A stretch of DNA of 40,868 nt from CAXMQS01 sp964195995 (GCA_964195995.1 CAXMQS010000060.1:1-40868), one strand, 5' to 3'; numbered from the stretch's first letter, positions 30,075 to 38,996 are shown. Program-made: numbers and translations. The notes: a model not told the origin generated them from the sequence alone.

Positions 30075-32339
30075 TCAGCCGAGCACCTTCGCCAGGGCAC
30101 TCAGAGCGACGTCGGCGTGCGCCTCCCTGAAGACAAGTGGCGGTCGGATCTTGAGGACGTTGTCATGCGGCCCAGTACTTCCGATGAGCACTCCGCAATC
30201 CTTCATGGCCTCCACGATGCTCTCGGCGGCGGGTCCGTCTGGCCTGCCATCAGGACCGACGATCTCGACGCCTGTGAACAGACCTGCTCCCCGGACCTCG
30301 CCGATCACGGAACTGGTGATGGATTTGATGCCTTCGCGGAGATAGTTCCCGGCGCGTTCGGCGCGTTCGGGGAGCTCCTCGCCGAGGGTGATGTCGAGGA
30401 CGGCGGATCCGACGGCGGCCGCGACGTTGTTGCCGCCGAAGGTGGAGAAGAAGTAATCCTCGTCGGCAAAGCGGCCGGCGATGTCCCTGGTCGTCACCAC
30501 CGCCCCCACCGGATGGCCGTTCCCGATCGGCTTGCCGAGGGTGACGATGTCGGGAGTGGCGGCGCCGGCGGCGAACCCCCACATTCGGGCACCGACCCGA
30601 CCGAGGCCTGCCTGGACCTCATCGGCCACGAAGAGGCCTCCTGCGGCACGGATCTGGGCCGCCGCGCCGTCGAGATAGTCGGGCGGAGGGTCATGGATGC
30701 CGTCGCTTGAGAAGATCGTGTCGAGGAACAGGGCCGCCGGCGCCACGCCACGCTCGTCGAGGCTCATCACCGCCTTACCTACCTGCGGCTGTGGGCCCCC
30801 CGGCGGAGACACCATCGCCACCCACGGCTCAAGGGGGCGGGTGCCATGCTCCTCGGGCGACATCGCCATCGTCACGGTGGTGCTGCCGTGGTATGCATGG
30901 TTTGTGATCACAACGCCTGTGTTGCCTGTCACCGCGCGGGCTATACGGACCGCCAGGTCGTTGGCCTCGGAGCCTGAGTTGGTGAAGTAGCAGACCTCGA
31001 GCCCGCGGGGGAGCAGCTCGCATAGCCGTTCGGCGTACCGCACGACTTCGTCCGTGAGGTAGCGGGTGTTGGTATTGAGCCGGCGCGTCTGGTGGGCGAG
31101 GGTGGCCGCCACCAGCGGATGGCCGTGGCCGACCTGGACGACGTTGTTGTAGGCGTCCAGGTAGCGCTTGCCGGAACGGTCGGTAAGCCAGACGCCCTGC
31201 GCCGACGTGAGGTGGATCGGCTGGCGGTAGGAGAGACCAAGTCCGGGAGCAAGCGCGCTGCGGCGTGCCTTGGTCAGCTCCGCGGTGTCTCGAGGCGGTT
31301 GCTCCGTTATCACGCCAGCCGCGGCCGCCACCCGTTGGCGCAGGTCGTCAGGGTCACACTCCTGCAGGGCCAAGAGCGAGCTGCCGGCCTCCTCGACGTC
31401 GCCCAGGATGTATTCGGCATTGTCAGGATGCTGTCGGCCGCGCCACGTTGAGATGACGATGGTCTGGCACAGGCGGGCAGCTACCAGGTCCGGCAGTACG
31501 TCGACCTCTTCTGCGGCAAGGATGGCCGCCGCGGCAAAGCCACCCGCCACGTCGCTGAGCACGGCGGCTGGGTCGGCCTCTCCGAACAGCTGATAGGACG
31601 CGGTGATGGCGAGGTCGGCGATACGGGGCCCGTGTGCCATGTCCCCGAAGTCAACGACCCCGGTGACCTGCCCATCCTGGACCAGCAGGTTGTCTGGGTT
31701 GAGATCGTTGTGGACGACCTGGGCTTCGGAGCCTTCGAGGCGATGCAATATGTCGGGAACGACTCGCTTGATTACATCGGCCACAACGCCGTCGACTGTG
31801 CCGTCGCCGACTGGGCCGAGAGCACCGAGGGATTCGAGCCTCCTGACATCCCACAGCAGGCGCCGCCCGGCGATGCGGTGAAAGAAGCCGGATAGATCTG
31901 CTTGGACCTGAGCGACCACGAGTCCCAGGTCGCGGTTCGAAATAGAGCTCGAGGCCACTTGCAGCGGTTCCCCGACGATGTATGACTGGAGACGGATCGG
32001 GAACCTGACGCCACCTGTCTCGATCATCGCCACTCGAGCGCCTTCCAATGTGTGGCGAGCCTCCGGGTAGCGCAGCGATCCCGTGGCGTGGGTCGCAAGA
32101 TGCTCCAGGGCTGCCTGTTGCATATCAAGGGCATCTGGATCTTCGGCCACGTTGGCGATCTTGACGTTGAAGAAGCCCTCGGTCGATTCGAGAAGCAGAT
32201 TCTGGTCACGCTCGCCGGGCAATGGCGACAGGTCGCCCGTGAGGCCGTAGTGCTCGGCCAAGGCTGAGCTAACCGAAGCCATGTCCCATTCCGGGATCGG
32301 GCTGTCGAAAACTCTGTCGACGTCGGCGCCAAGCTCCAC
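30075..32339 (-). CDS. Fused APH-type kinase and class III PLP phospho-lyase
   Basis: The 754-residue protein joins two enzymes. Residues ~20-345 form an aminoglycoside-phosphotransferase-like kinase with HNDLNPDN (210-217) and VVDFGD (228-233). Residues ~365-754 form a class III aminotransferase fold with TNSGSEAND (453-461), DEVQAGLGRVG (573-583) and the PLP lysine K603 in LGKPIGNGHP. The PLP half closely resembles ethanolamine-phosphate and phosphohydroxylysine phospho-lyases, and the kinase half resembles hydroxylysine kinase. The likely reaction is ATP-dependent phosphorylation of an amino alcohol followed by elimination to an aldehyde, ammonia and phosphate. Longer relatives carry an M23 domain in between; here it is absent. 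The GTG start at 32339 is uncertain (ATG 32282 possible). It is divergent from the molybdenum hydroxylase operon. Confidence 0.9.
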   Translation of the reverse strand: MELGADVDRVFDSPIPEWDMASVSSALAEHYGLTGDLSPLPGERDQNLLLESTEGFFNVKIANVAEDPDALDMQQAALEHLATHATGSLRYPEARHTLEGARVAMIETGGVRFPIRLQSYIVGEPLQVASSSISNRDLGLVVAQVQADLSGFFHRIAGRRLLWDVRRLESLGALGPVGDGTVDGVVADVIKRVVPDILHRLEGSEAQVVHNDLNPDNLLVQDGQVTGVVDFGDMAHGPRIADLAITASYQLFGEADPAAVLSDVAGGFAAAAILAAEEVDVLPDLVAARLCQTIVISTWRGRQHPDNAEYILGDVEEAGSSLLALQECDPDDLRQRVAAAAGVITEQPPRDTAELTKARRSALAPGLGLSYRQPIHLTSAQGVWLTDRSGKRYLDAYNNVVQVGHGHPLVAATLAHQTRRLNTNTRYLTDEVVRYAERLCELLPRGLEVCYFTNSGSEANDLAVRIARAVTGNTGVVITNHAYHGSTTVTMAMSPEEHGTRPLEPWVAMVSPPGGPQPQVGKAVMSLDERGVAPAALFLDTIFSSDGIHDPPPDYLDGAAAQIRAAGGLFVADEVQAGLGRVGARMWGFAAGAATPDIVTLGKPIGNGHPVGAVVTTRDIAGRFADEDYFFSTFGGNNVAAAVGSAVLDITLGEELPERAERAGNYLREGIKSITSSVIGEVRGAGLFTGVEIVGPDGRPDGPAAESIVEAMKDCGVLIGSTGPHDNVLKIRPPLVFREAHADVALSALAKVLG

Positions 32340-32520
32340 GCCGGGAACCTACCAGCGGCCGTCGCTCTCGCTCGGGCTGGCAAGAAAGACTGCTCGCCCG
32401 GGTGTATGCCAGCGCAACTTCGGCGAGACCCGTTGTGAGGCCGTAGGTAGCATGCGACGGTGAGGCGGCAAGCCCATGGCGTAGCCCCTACCAGCTCGAC
32501 CGAAAGGATCTACGTCGGCA

Positions 32521-33273
32521 ATGATGAGGATTCGCGTGTACCACCGGCCGTCCACCCTTGAGGAGACCCTGGCGCTCTTGGCGCGACCAGACGTCAACAC
32601 GATGCCACTGGGAGGTGGAACCGCCCTCAACGGCCTCCCACTCGAGGTTCCCGATGAGGTGGTAGATCTCCAGGCGCTTGATCTCAATCAGATCACACGG
32701 GATGGACCGCTCCTCCGCTTCGGCGCCACAACTCGGCTCCAAGATGTCGTCGACCACGAATGGACCCCGCCGCTGCTGCGGGATCTTGCGCACGCCGAGG
32801 CGCCCAACACGCTGCGCAACGCTGCCACCCTCGGCGGCACGGTCGCTACAGCCGACCCGGAGAGTGGGCTGCTCGCCGGATTGCTCGCACACGAAGCGGC
32901 TGTGTCTATCGCCCACGTTGACCGGACGGAGGAAGTCGCGCTCAGCGATCTTCTTGCAGACCGAAACCGCCTCGCCGGCGGCCTGATCACGTCGGTTCAG
33001 ATCATGTTCGGGGGCGCAGGAGCGTGGGAGCGCACGGCGCGTACACCCGCCGACACGCCGATCGTGCTGGTGGCCGGCCACCGAACCGAGGAGGGCGACG
33101 TACGCCTCGCCGCCACCGGCGTGGCCCCGGCGCCGATGGTCATCGAGGTTGGAGACATCGATGAACTCGATCCGCCATCCGACTTCCGGGGGTCGTCCGA
33201 GTACCGCAGCCACCTCGCAGCGGTCCTCGCCGCCAGGGTCGTGGCCAGACTCACCGACGGAGATGGCTCGTGA
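32521..33273 (+). CDS. Molybdenum hydroxylase FAD-binding subunit (CoxM/XdhB type)
   Basis: The 250-residue protein is an FAD-binding subunit of the xanthine dehydrogenase family. It shows the first FAD motif as PLGGGTALN (29-37, usual AGGTDL) and the second as NTLRNAATLGGTVATADPESG (near 97-117, usual TIGGN), so both loops are present but altered. The C-terminal domain is shorter than in CoxM (usually ~285 residues). It would pass electrons from the Fe-S clusters to an acceptor, yet the partner Moco subunit lacks those clusters (see next gene). The stop overlaps the next GTG by 4 bp. It starts an operon continuing through xdhC, yqeB and yqeC. Confidence 0.88.
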   Translation: MMRIRVYHRPSTLEETLALLARPDVNTMPLGGGTALNGLPLEVPDEVVDLQALDLNQITRDGPLLRFGATTRLQDVVDHEWTPPLLRDLAHAEAPNTLRNAATLGGTVATADPESGLLAGLLAHEAAVSIAHVDRTEEVALSDLLADRNRLAGGLITSVQIMFGGAGAWERTARTPADTPIVLVAGHRTEEGDVRLAATGVAPAPMVIEVGDIDELDPPSDFRGSSEYRSHLAAVLAARVVARLTDGDGS

Positions 33274-36170
33274 AGATCAACGTTGTCATCAACGGAGACG
33301 CCTACACGCCGGATTGCCAGCCCCACGAGTCACTGCGCACCGTGTTGCGACGCGAAGGCTTCTACAGCGTGCGGTTTGGCTCTGAAACCGGCGAAACCGG
33401 CGCCGCCGCGGTACTGGTCGACGGCAGGCTCGTATCGGCTGATGTCATGCTCGGCGTCCAAGCCGACGGCCACGAGATCGAGACGGTCGAGGGCATGGCG
33501 CCTCGGATGAGCATGCACCCCATCCAGGAGGCCTTCGTTGCCACGGGAGCGATCCAGTCCGGGTATTCGACGCCGGCGATGATCTTGGCCACCAAGGAAC
33601 TGCTCGACCGCATCCCCGATCCCAGTGAAGCGGAGATCCGCGACGCGCTGTCGGGGATCCTCGACCGCGAGACCGGCTATCTGCGTCCTGTCATGGCAGT
33701 GCAACGAGCGGCAGCGGCGCTGCGCGGTGAAGCCGTCCCCGACATCCAGGTCGCCGTCGTCCCGCCGCTCAGCTACGACCTGGGTGGTGAGACCATCGGC
33801 GACCCGAGCGGGCTCCCGGCGGTCTTCCCCAAGGTCGTTCCGCACCCCGAGGTGCCCGAGACCACTGTCGTCGGCAAGCCCGAGTTCAAGGTCGACGCCC
33901 TCAAGCTGGCGAAGGGCAATCCAGCGTTCGTCGATGACATCGAGATGCGCCAGATGCTGTTCGCCAAAGTGCTCTACAGCCCGCACGCCCATGCCCGCAT
34001 CGTCGCCATCGACGACAGCAAGGCCGTCGCCCTGACGGGGGTCAAGGCGGTGCTGCACCACGAGAATGTCCCCCGAGTCCGCTACGCATCGGGCGGCCAG
34101 AGTTATCCCAATCCGCTCCCGTACGACCAAGTCAGCTTCGACAACAAAGTGCGCTACGTCGGCGATCGTGTTGCCGCGGTGGCTGCTGAGTCGATCGAGA
34201 TCGCCGAGGAAGCTATCAGCCTGATCGATGTCACCTACGAGGTGTTGCCTGCAGTGTTCGATGAGGTCGAGGCGATCGAAGAGGGTGCTCCGGTCATCCA
34301 CGACGAAGACGGGATGGAGGGTGCCCACGACGCCTCACGCAACGTCGTGCACCACATCAGCGCCGATGTCGGCGAAGTCGACGCCGGCTTCGAGCAAGCG
34401 CGTCGCGTCTTCGAGCAGACGTTTCGGGTTCACCAGGTGCAGCAAACACCAATCGAGCCCCACATCGCCATCGCATACTGGGACAGCGACGAACGGATGG
34501 TCATCCGGACCTCCACGCAGGTGCCGTTCCACGTGCGACGAATGGTGTCGCCGCTGCTCGGATTGCCGGTGAAGCAGATACGGATCATCAAACCTCGGAT
34601 CGGCGGCGGTTTCGGCGCCAAACAGGAGATGCTGATCGAGGACATCGTCGGCCACCTCACGATGGCCACGGGCCGGCCGGTCCGCTACGAGCTCACCCGT
34701 GAGGAGGAGTTCGTGTCGAGCCGAACGCGTCATCCGCAGACGATCACCTACCGCACCGGCGTCGACGCCGGCAACCGGCTGGTCGCCCAGGAGATGAGGG
34801 TGGTGGCCAACACCGGCGCCTACGGCACTCATGGACTCACGGTGCAGATGGTGAGTGGCCTGCGAGGCCTCAGCTCCTACAAGTCGCCCAACAAGCGGTT
34901 CCGCTGCGACGTGGCGTACACCAACCTCCCGGTTCCCGGCGCCTACCGCGGCTACGGGGCCCCGCAGGCCCTGTTCGCCCTCGAGTCGCACATGGAGGAC
35001 ATCGCCCACGAGCTGAACATGGACGCCCTCGATTTCCGGCGCATGAACTGGACGACTGTCGGCGACCCGATCGACGTCGCACCCCAGCTCGGCGAAGGCG
35101 AGCCCGATGATGACTTCATCCCCGTCGTGACGTCGAGCGGTATCGAGGAGTGCGTAGCCCAGGGCGAGCGCGCCATTGGCTGGGACCGCCGGCTCGACCC
35201 GGACTGGAAGAAGCCATCAGACAGGCCCCACATTCGCCGCGGTCTCGGCTTCGCCATGTGCATGCATGGCAGCGCCATCCCTGGGCTCGACATGGGGGCG
35301 GCCAGCATCAAGATCAATGACGACGGCTCGTTCAACATGCTCATCGGCGCCACCGACCTTGGCACCGGTGCCGACACGGTCCTTGGACAGATTGCCGCCG
35401 AGGTGCTCGGCGTGCCCCTCGACGACATCGTTGTGTACGCCGCCGACACGGACATGACGCCATTCGACACCGGCGCCTACGCATCGAGCACGACGTACAT
35501 ATCGGGCATGGCGGTCAAGCGAGCCGCCGAGGAGACCCGAAAGCTGATCGTCGATCGAGCTGCGCTGATGCTGGATGAGAGCCAGGGTGCCATCGAGCTG
35601 CGGGACCGGCACGCCTGGTCCACGGACGGTCGCTCGGTGAGCCTGGCCGACATCGCACTCTCGGCGCTGCATCAGGAGCAGCAGCACCAGATCATGGGTA
35701 CGGGGTCGTATGTCTCACCGGAGTCGCCGCCGCCCTATGCGGCGCAATTCGCCGAAATCGAGGTCGACATCGAGACCGGCCAGGTGACGGTGAAATCGCT
35801 GGTGATGGCCGTCGATTGCGGCGTACCGATCAACCCCGTGACGTCGGCCGGCCAGGTCGAGGGAGGCATGATCCAGGCCCTCGGCTACGGCCATTGCGAG
35901 GAGATGGCCTACGACGAGAACGGCCGAATGGTGAACGCCAGATTCGGACCTTATTGGATCTACCGCGCCGACGAGATGCCCCGTATCGACACCTACCTGG
36001 TACAGACCATGGAAAAGAGCGGGCCGTTCGGGGCAAAGGCCATCGCCGAGATTCCCAAGGACGGGGTCGCCCCGGCGATCCGCAACGCCATCGCCGACGC
36101 CACCGGAGCCCGGATGGATGCCATCCCGTTCACTCCGGAGCGGGTGTGGCGGGCGTTGCAGTCGAGCTGA
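33270..36170 (+). CDS. Molybdenum hydroxylase Moco subunit with cysteine-free [2Fe-2S]-like domain
   Basis: The 966-residue protein fuses a ferredoxin-like/helical N-terminus (1-150) to a full Moco-binding subunit (about 200-966). The Moco part keeps GGGFGAKQ (445-452), AYRGYGAPQ (558-566), DLGTGADTVLGQIAAEVLG and the catalytic Glu E927 in GPFGAKAIAEIP. In the N-terminus the sequence aligns well to [2Fe-2S] domains (VLVDGRLVSAD, VQADGHEIETVEGMA, HPIQEAFVATGAIQSGY, IRDALSGI), but all eight ligand positions are non-Cys: S38, T43, A46, D58, S97, S100, D132, E134. Substrate unknown; neighbours YqeB/YqeC suggest a selenium-containing Moco. The 4-bp overlap with the FAD subunit fixes the GTG start. 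Confidence 0.92.
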   Translation: MKINVVINGDAYTPDCQPHESLRTVLRREGFYSVRFGSETGETGAAAVLVDGRLVSADVMLGVQADGHEIETVEGMAPRMSMHPIQEAFVATGAIQSGYSTPAMILATKELLDRIPDPSEAEIRDALSGILDRETGYLRPVMAVQRAAAALRGEAVPDIQVAVVPPLSYDLGGETIGDPSGLPAVFPKVVPHPEVPETTVVGKPEFKVDALKLAKGNPAFVDDIEMRQMLFAKVLYSPHAHARIVAIDDSKAVALTGVKAVLHHENVPRVRYASGGQSYPNPLPYDQVSFDNKVRYVGDRVAAVAAESIEIAEEAISLIDVTYEVLPAVFDEVEAIEEGAPVIHDEDGMEGAHDASRNVVHHISADVGEVDAGFEQARRVFEQTFRVHQVQQTPIEPHIAIAYWDSDERMVIRTSTQVPFHVRRMVSPLLGLPVKQIRIIKPRIGGGFGAKQEMLIEDIVGHLTMATGRPVRYELTREEEFVSSRTRHPQTITYRTGVDAGNRLVAQEMRVVANTGAYGTHGLTVQMVSGLRGLSSYKSPNKRFRCDVAYTNLPVPGAYRGYGAPQALFALESHMEDIAHELNMDALDFRRMNWTTVGDPIDVAPQLGEGEPDDDFIPVVTSSGIEECVAQGERAIGWDRRLDPDWKKPSDRPHIRRGLGFAMCMHGSAIPGLDMGAASIKINDDGSFNMLIGATDLGTGADTVLGQIAAEVLGVPLDDIVVYAADTDMTPFDTGAYASSTTYISGMAVKRAAEETRKLIVDRAALMLDESQGAIELRDRHAWSTDGRSVSLADIALSALHQEQQHQIMGTGSYVSPESPPPYAAQFAEIEVDIETGQVTVKSLVMAVDCGVPINPVTSAGQVEGGMIQALGYGHCEEMAYDENGRMVNARFGPYWIYRADEMPRIDTYLVQTMEKSGPFGAKAIAEIPKDGVAPAIRNAIADATGARMDAIPFTPERVWRALQSS

Positions 36171-36175
36171 CAGCC

Positions 36176-36979
36176 GTGAGGACTGGGCAAGATCATCAAC
36201 TGCTCGGTGAGCTCGCGGCGGCCGTGGCCGCCGGGAAGCCGGTCGTGCTCGCCACCGTCGTTGCCGTCAAACGATCGGTCCCACGACAGGCCGGCACCAA
36301 GATGCTCGTGTACCGTGACGGCGGACTCACCGGCACCGTCGGCGGCGGAGCCCTGGAGTCAAGGGTCATCGACGAGGCGCGCGAGGTGTTGCGCACCGGC
36401 AGGCCCAAGCTGGTGGAGTACGAGTTGCTCGAGCCCGACCGTGGTGACCCCGGCGTCTGCGGCGGGGAAGTTCAGATCTACCTGGAGCCATATATGCCCC
36501 AACACACTGTCTTCGTCGTCGGCGCCGGTCATGTCGGTCGCGCCGTGGTCGACCTCGCCCATTGGCTCGGTTTCCGCACCGTGGTCACCGACGACCGGGT
36601 AGAGAGGCTCACCGCCGAAGCCATGCCCAACGCCGACGTACCGCTCGCCGTCCCGGTGTCCGAGGCGGCTGCCAAGCACGACATCACCGAGGACACCTCG
36701 GTCATCGTCGTGTCGCGCGACACCGAGATCGACGTCGAGGCGGTGACGCACCTCATCGACACGCCGGCCCGCTACATAGGAGTGATGGGTAGCAGTCGGC
36801 GCTGGAACACCGTCCGAGATCGCTTGATCGAGACCGGCATCGACGAGTCCAAGCTCGATCGGATCCATGCGCCCATTGGCATCGATCTGGGGGCCGAAAC
36901 GGTTGAGGAGATCGCCGTGTCGATCCTCGGCGAGGTGATCCGGGTGACCCGGGGAGCCGACGTCGACCCGGGGGCCTGA
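36176..36979 (+). CDS. xdhC: XdhC-family Moco sulfuration/insertion chaperone
   Basis: The 267-residue protein has the XdhC/CoxI N-terminal domain (VVLATVVAVKRSVPRQAGTKMLVYRDG, TVGGGALESRVI 54-65, CGGEVQIYLEP 95-105) and a Rossmann domain (VFVVGAGHVGRAVVDLAHWLGF from 112; YIGVMGSSRRW later). XdhC binds Moco, protects it during sulfuration and delivers it to the hydroxylase. In selenium-dependent systems a related protein may handle selenated Moco. I use GTG 36176, five bases after the hydroxylase stop; an upstream frame from 35816 is an overlap artefact. Its TGA overlaps the yqeB ATG by one base. Confidence 0.93.
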   Translation: MRTGQDHQLLGELAAAVAAGKPVVLATVVAVKRSVPRQAGTKMLVYRDGGLTGTVGGGALESRVIDEAREVLRTGRPKLVEYELLEPDRGDPGVCGGEVQIYLEPYMPQHTVFVVGAGHVGRAVVDLAHWLGFRTVVTDDRVERLTAEAMPNADVPLAVPVSEAAAKHDITEDTSVIVVSRDTEIDVEAVTHLIDTPARYIGVMGSSRRWNTVRDRLIETGIDESKLDRIHAPIGIDLGAETVEEIAVSILGEVIRVTRGADVDPGA

Positions 36980-37782
36980 TGCTCTTCGGCGACAGCCTCG
37001 TCGTCATCCGCGGTGGAGGTGATCTCGCCTCCGGCGTCACCTACAAGCTCCACGCCGCCGGCTTCCCGACAATCGTGCTGGAACTCGAACAGCCGCTTGC
37101 CATCCGTCGCACCGTGGCGTTCGCCTCTGCGGTCGCCGATGGGAAGAGCACCATCGAGGGTGTCGAGGCCGTGCGAGTTGACGCCCCCGGAGACGCCGTC
37201 CCGATTGCCCGGAGTGGAACGGTCGCGGTGCTGGTGAGTCCCACGATCCCCCAGCTGAGTGTCCCCCCAGCCGTCGTGGTCGACGCACGGATGGTGAAGC
37301 GCAACCTTGACACGTCGATCGACCAGGCACCGCTGGTCGTTGCGCTGGGGCCCGGATTCACGGCGGGCCTCGACTGCCACGCCGTGGTGGAGACCATGCG
37401 CGGCCATCGCCTGGGTCGAGTCATCTGGGAGGGCTTGGCGGCACCAGACACGGGGGTACCGGGCACGGTTGGCGGCGCATCTTCGGGGCGGATCGTTCGT
37501 GCTCCGATGGCTGGCCCAGTGGGGTGGAACGTCGCGATCGGTGATCTGGTCGACGAGGGCCAAACCGTCGGCAGGGTGGGCACTACCGACGTCGTGGCGC
37601 CGTTACATGGCGTGGTCCGTGGACTCATCACGCCCGGCTTCTCCGTAGACGTCGGCATGAAGATCGGCGACATCGACCCGCGAGCCGACCGCACGGCGTG
37701 CTTCGAGGTCTCTGACAAGTCGCGATTGGTCGGCGGCGGGGTCCTCGAGGCGGTGCTGACGTGGCTGAATCGAACGGCTTGA
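36979..37782 (+). CDS. yqeB: YqeB (EF2563-family) selenium-dependent molybdenum hydroxylase maturation protein
   Basis: The 267-residue protein begins with VVIRGGGDLASGVTYKLHAAGFPTIVLELEQPLAIRRTVAF, the signature of the EF2563/YqeB family, followed by PTIPQLSVPPAVVVDARMVKRN. The C-terminal third (about 165-245) has a biotinyl/lipoyl-like fold (GRIVRAPMAGPVGWNVAIGDLVDEGQTVGRVG). In comparative genomics YqeB marks genomes with selenium-dependent molybdenum hydroxylases and is thought to help make the selenium-containing Moco; its chemistry is not established. It is tightly coupled to xdhC and overlaps yqeC by 22 bp. selD is not in this window. Confidence 0.9.
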   Translation: MLFGDSLVVIRGGGDLASGVTYKLHAAGFPTIVLELEQPLAIRRTVAFASAVADGKSTIEGVEAVRVDAPGDAVPIARSGTVAVLVSPTIPQLSVPPAVVVDARMVKRNLDTSIDQAPLVVALGPGFTAGLDCHAVVETMRGHRLGRVIWEGLAAPDTGVPGTVGGASSGRIVRAPMAGPVGWNVAIGDLVDEGQTVGRVGTTDVVAPLHGVVRGLITPGFSVDVGMKIGDIDPRADRTACFEVSDKSRLVGGGVLEAVLTWLNRTA

Positions 37783-38495
37783 CTGAGCCGCTGACTCAGC
37801 GCCTCGGTGTCGGGCCGCGAGAGCTGGTGGCTTTTGTCGGAGCCGGCGGCAAGACCACGCTGCTACTGGCCCTCGGCGAGGAGCTGGCAGCGTCCGGAAG
37901 CCGCCTCGTGCTCACGACCACGACGAAGATGGGCACAAGCGAGCCTCCGCCTTGGGCGGCCAGGTGCCTCACGCTTGACGAGGTGCGGGCAACTCTCGAG
38001 GCGGGGTGCGCTGCTCTCTTCATCGGCTCCGCGACCGGTACGAAGCTGAACGGCGTCCTGCCGGCTCTGGTCGACGAGGTCTTCTCGCATCGGCAAGCAG
38101 ACCACGTCCTCGTGGAAGCCGACGGTGCCCGCAAGCGCGGTCTCAAGGCTCCAGCGCGCCATGAGCCTGTGATTCCCTCGGAGTCGACCATCGTCGTCGT
38201 GGCCGCCAGCCTCGACACCGTGGGACACCGGATCGCCGATGTCGCCCACCGACCGGATCTGGTGGCCGCACTGCTGGGTGGCACCGTCGATGACGTGCTA
38301 CGGCCCGCCGACGTCGCCACTGTCCTCAGCCATCCCCAAGGTGGCCTCGCCGGCATTCCGGAGTCAGCGCGGGTTGTTGTTGCTCTGACACGGGTGAGGG
38401 GCAGTCTTGCCGACGAGATCGAGCCACAACTGGAGTCGCACTCGCGCATCGAACGGGTGATCGTGGTCCCGGAAACGGCTGCCGGCTCGGCCTGA
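37761..38495 (+). CDS. yqeC: YqeC-family selenium-dependent hydroxylase accessory protein
   Basis: The 244-residue protein has a P-loop near the N-terminus (ELVAFVGAGGKTTLLLALGEEL, with VGAGGKTT 26-33), then LVLTTTTKMG and a conserved acidic stretch HVLVEADGARKRGLKAPARHEPVIP, all characteristic of YqeC. The family co-occurs with YqeB and selD and is assigned a role in maturing selenium-dependent molybdenum hydroxylases, probably as a nucleotide-dependent chaperone or kinase-like factor. It uses a GTG start inside yqeB (22-bp overlap), so the operon is translationally coupled to its end. The small ABM-like gene is convergent, 37 bp away. Confidence 0.88.
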   Translation: MAESNGLTEPLTQRLGVGPRELVAFVGAGGKTTLLLALGEELAASGSRLVLTTTTKMGTSEPPPWAARCLTLDEVRATLEAGCAALFIGSATGTKLNGVLPALVDEVFSHRQADHVLVEADGARKRGLKAPARHEPVIPSESTIVVVAASLDTVGHRIADVAHRPDLVAALLGGTVDDVLRPADVATVLSHPQGGLAGIPESARVVVALTRVRGSLADEIEPQLESHSRIERVIVVPETAAGSA

Positions 38496-38532
38496 GGCGA
38501 CCCCCAGCTGGCGGGCCGCGACGGCCGTGCCG

Positions 38533-38814
38533 TTAGCTGAGGTGGCCCATCACATCCATGACGGAATGCTGTGGATCTAGCCCCGCGGCCTCGAACACCT
38601 TGAACGCGGGGTGCGTCTTCTCGTCGTGAAGCGCCCGATTGTGCGCCTCGACGCTCTCCCACAGCGCCGCCACTCGCACGTGATCGTCGTCTGCCACGAG
38701 GTAGGCGGAGAGGAGCCCGTCCGGTTTGTCACCGACCATCAGGTCAGACCATTCGCCGTAGAGGTTGTCCCTGCTGGCCTCGGCAACCTCGGCATGTGCC
38801 ATTGAAAGGATCAA
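38533..38814 (-). CDS. Small dimeric alpha/beta-barrel-like protein (ABM-like)
   Basis: The 93-residue protein begins MILSMAHAEVAEASRDNLYGEWSD and has ABM-like features: alternating strands and helices, and VRVAALWESVEAHNRALHDEKTHPAFKVFEAAG, resembling the W-E-S-xEAH segment of antibiotic-biosynthesis monooxygenase-like domains. Its enzyme activity is unknown, and many such proteins are stress or binding proteins. The TTG at 38814 is preferred because GGGAG lies suitably upstream; ATG 38802 is the alternative. It stands alone between the yqeC end and the ECF sigma gene, with about 180 bp upstream that show no other gene. Confidence 0.65.
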   Translation of the reverse strand: MILSMAHAEVAEASRDNLYGEWSDLMVGDKPDGLLSAYLVADDDHVRVAALWESVEAHNRALHDEKTHPAFKVFEAAGLDPQHSVMDVMGHLS

Positions 38815-38996
38815 GTTGTCTCCCGCTCGGATGGGATGAGGCTACCTGTCGACAGCTCGCCGTGCCCGCAGAACCCTGCTTGCGGATGCCGTCGGCGCGG
38901 CCTCGGCCACTCCTAGTCGGATTCTCGAAGAAGAGTTCCATCGGCACTTGTCGCCCAACCGCACCTGGTTGATGGTTTCTAGGGGAGAGGGCAGCG

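Noticed and set aside
32340..32520. Moco riboswitch ahead of the molybdenum hydroxylase operon
   Set aside because: I looked for a multi-stem conserved structure in the 181-bp divergent gap and saw no convincing match; only a distant AAAGGA before the start was noted.
33330..34328. 332-codon antisense frame opposite the molybdenum hydroxylase
   Set aside because: Typical GC-rich antisense frame rich in Asp, Val and Arg; the plus strand is clearly coding.
35816..36175. Longer xdhC start reaching 360 bp into the hydroxylase gene
   Set aside because: The extra residues are Arg/Pro-rich shadow sequence; XdhC similarity begins just after GTG 36176.
38493..38540. Selenocysteine readthrough at the yqeC TGA
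   Set aside because: Only 14 more codons are open, with no Cys-rich context before the TGA, and they overlap the end of the convergent gene.
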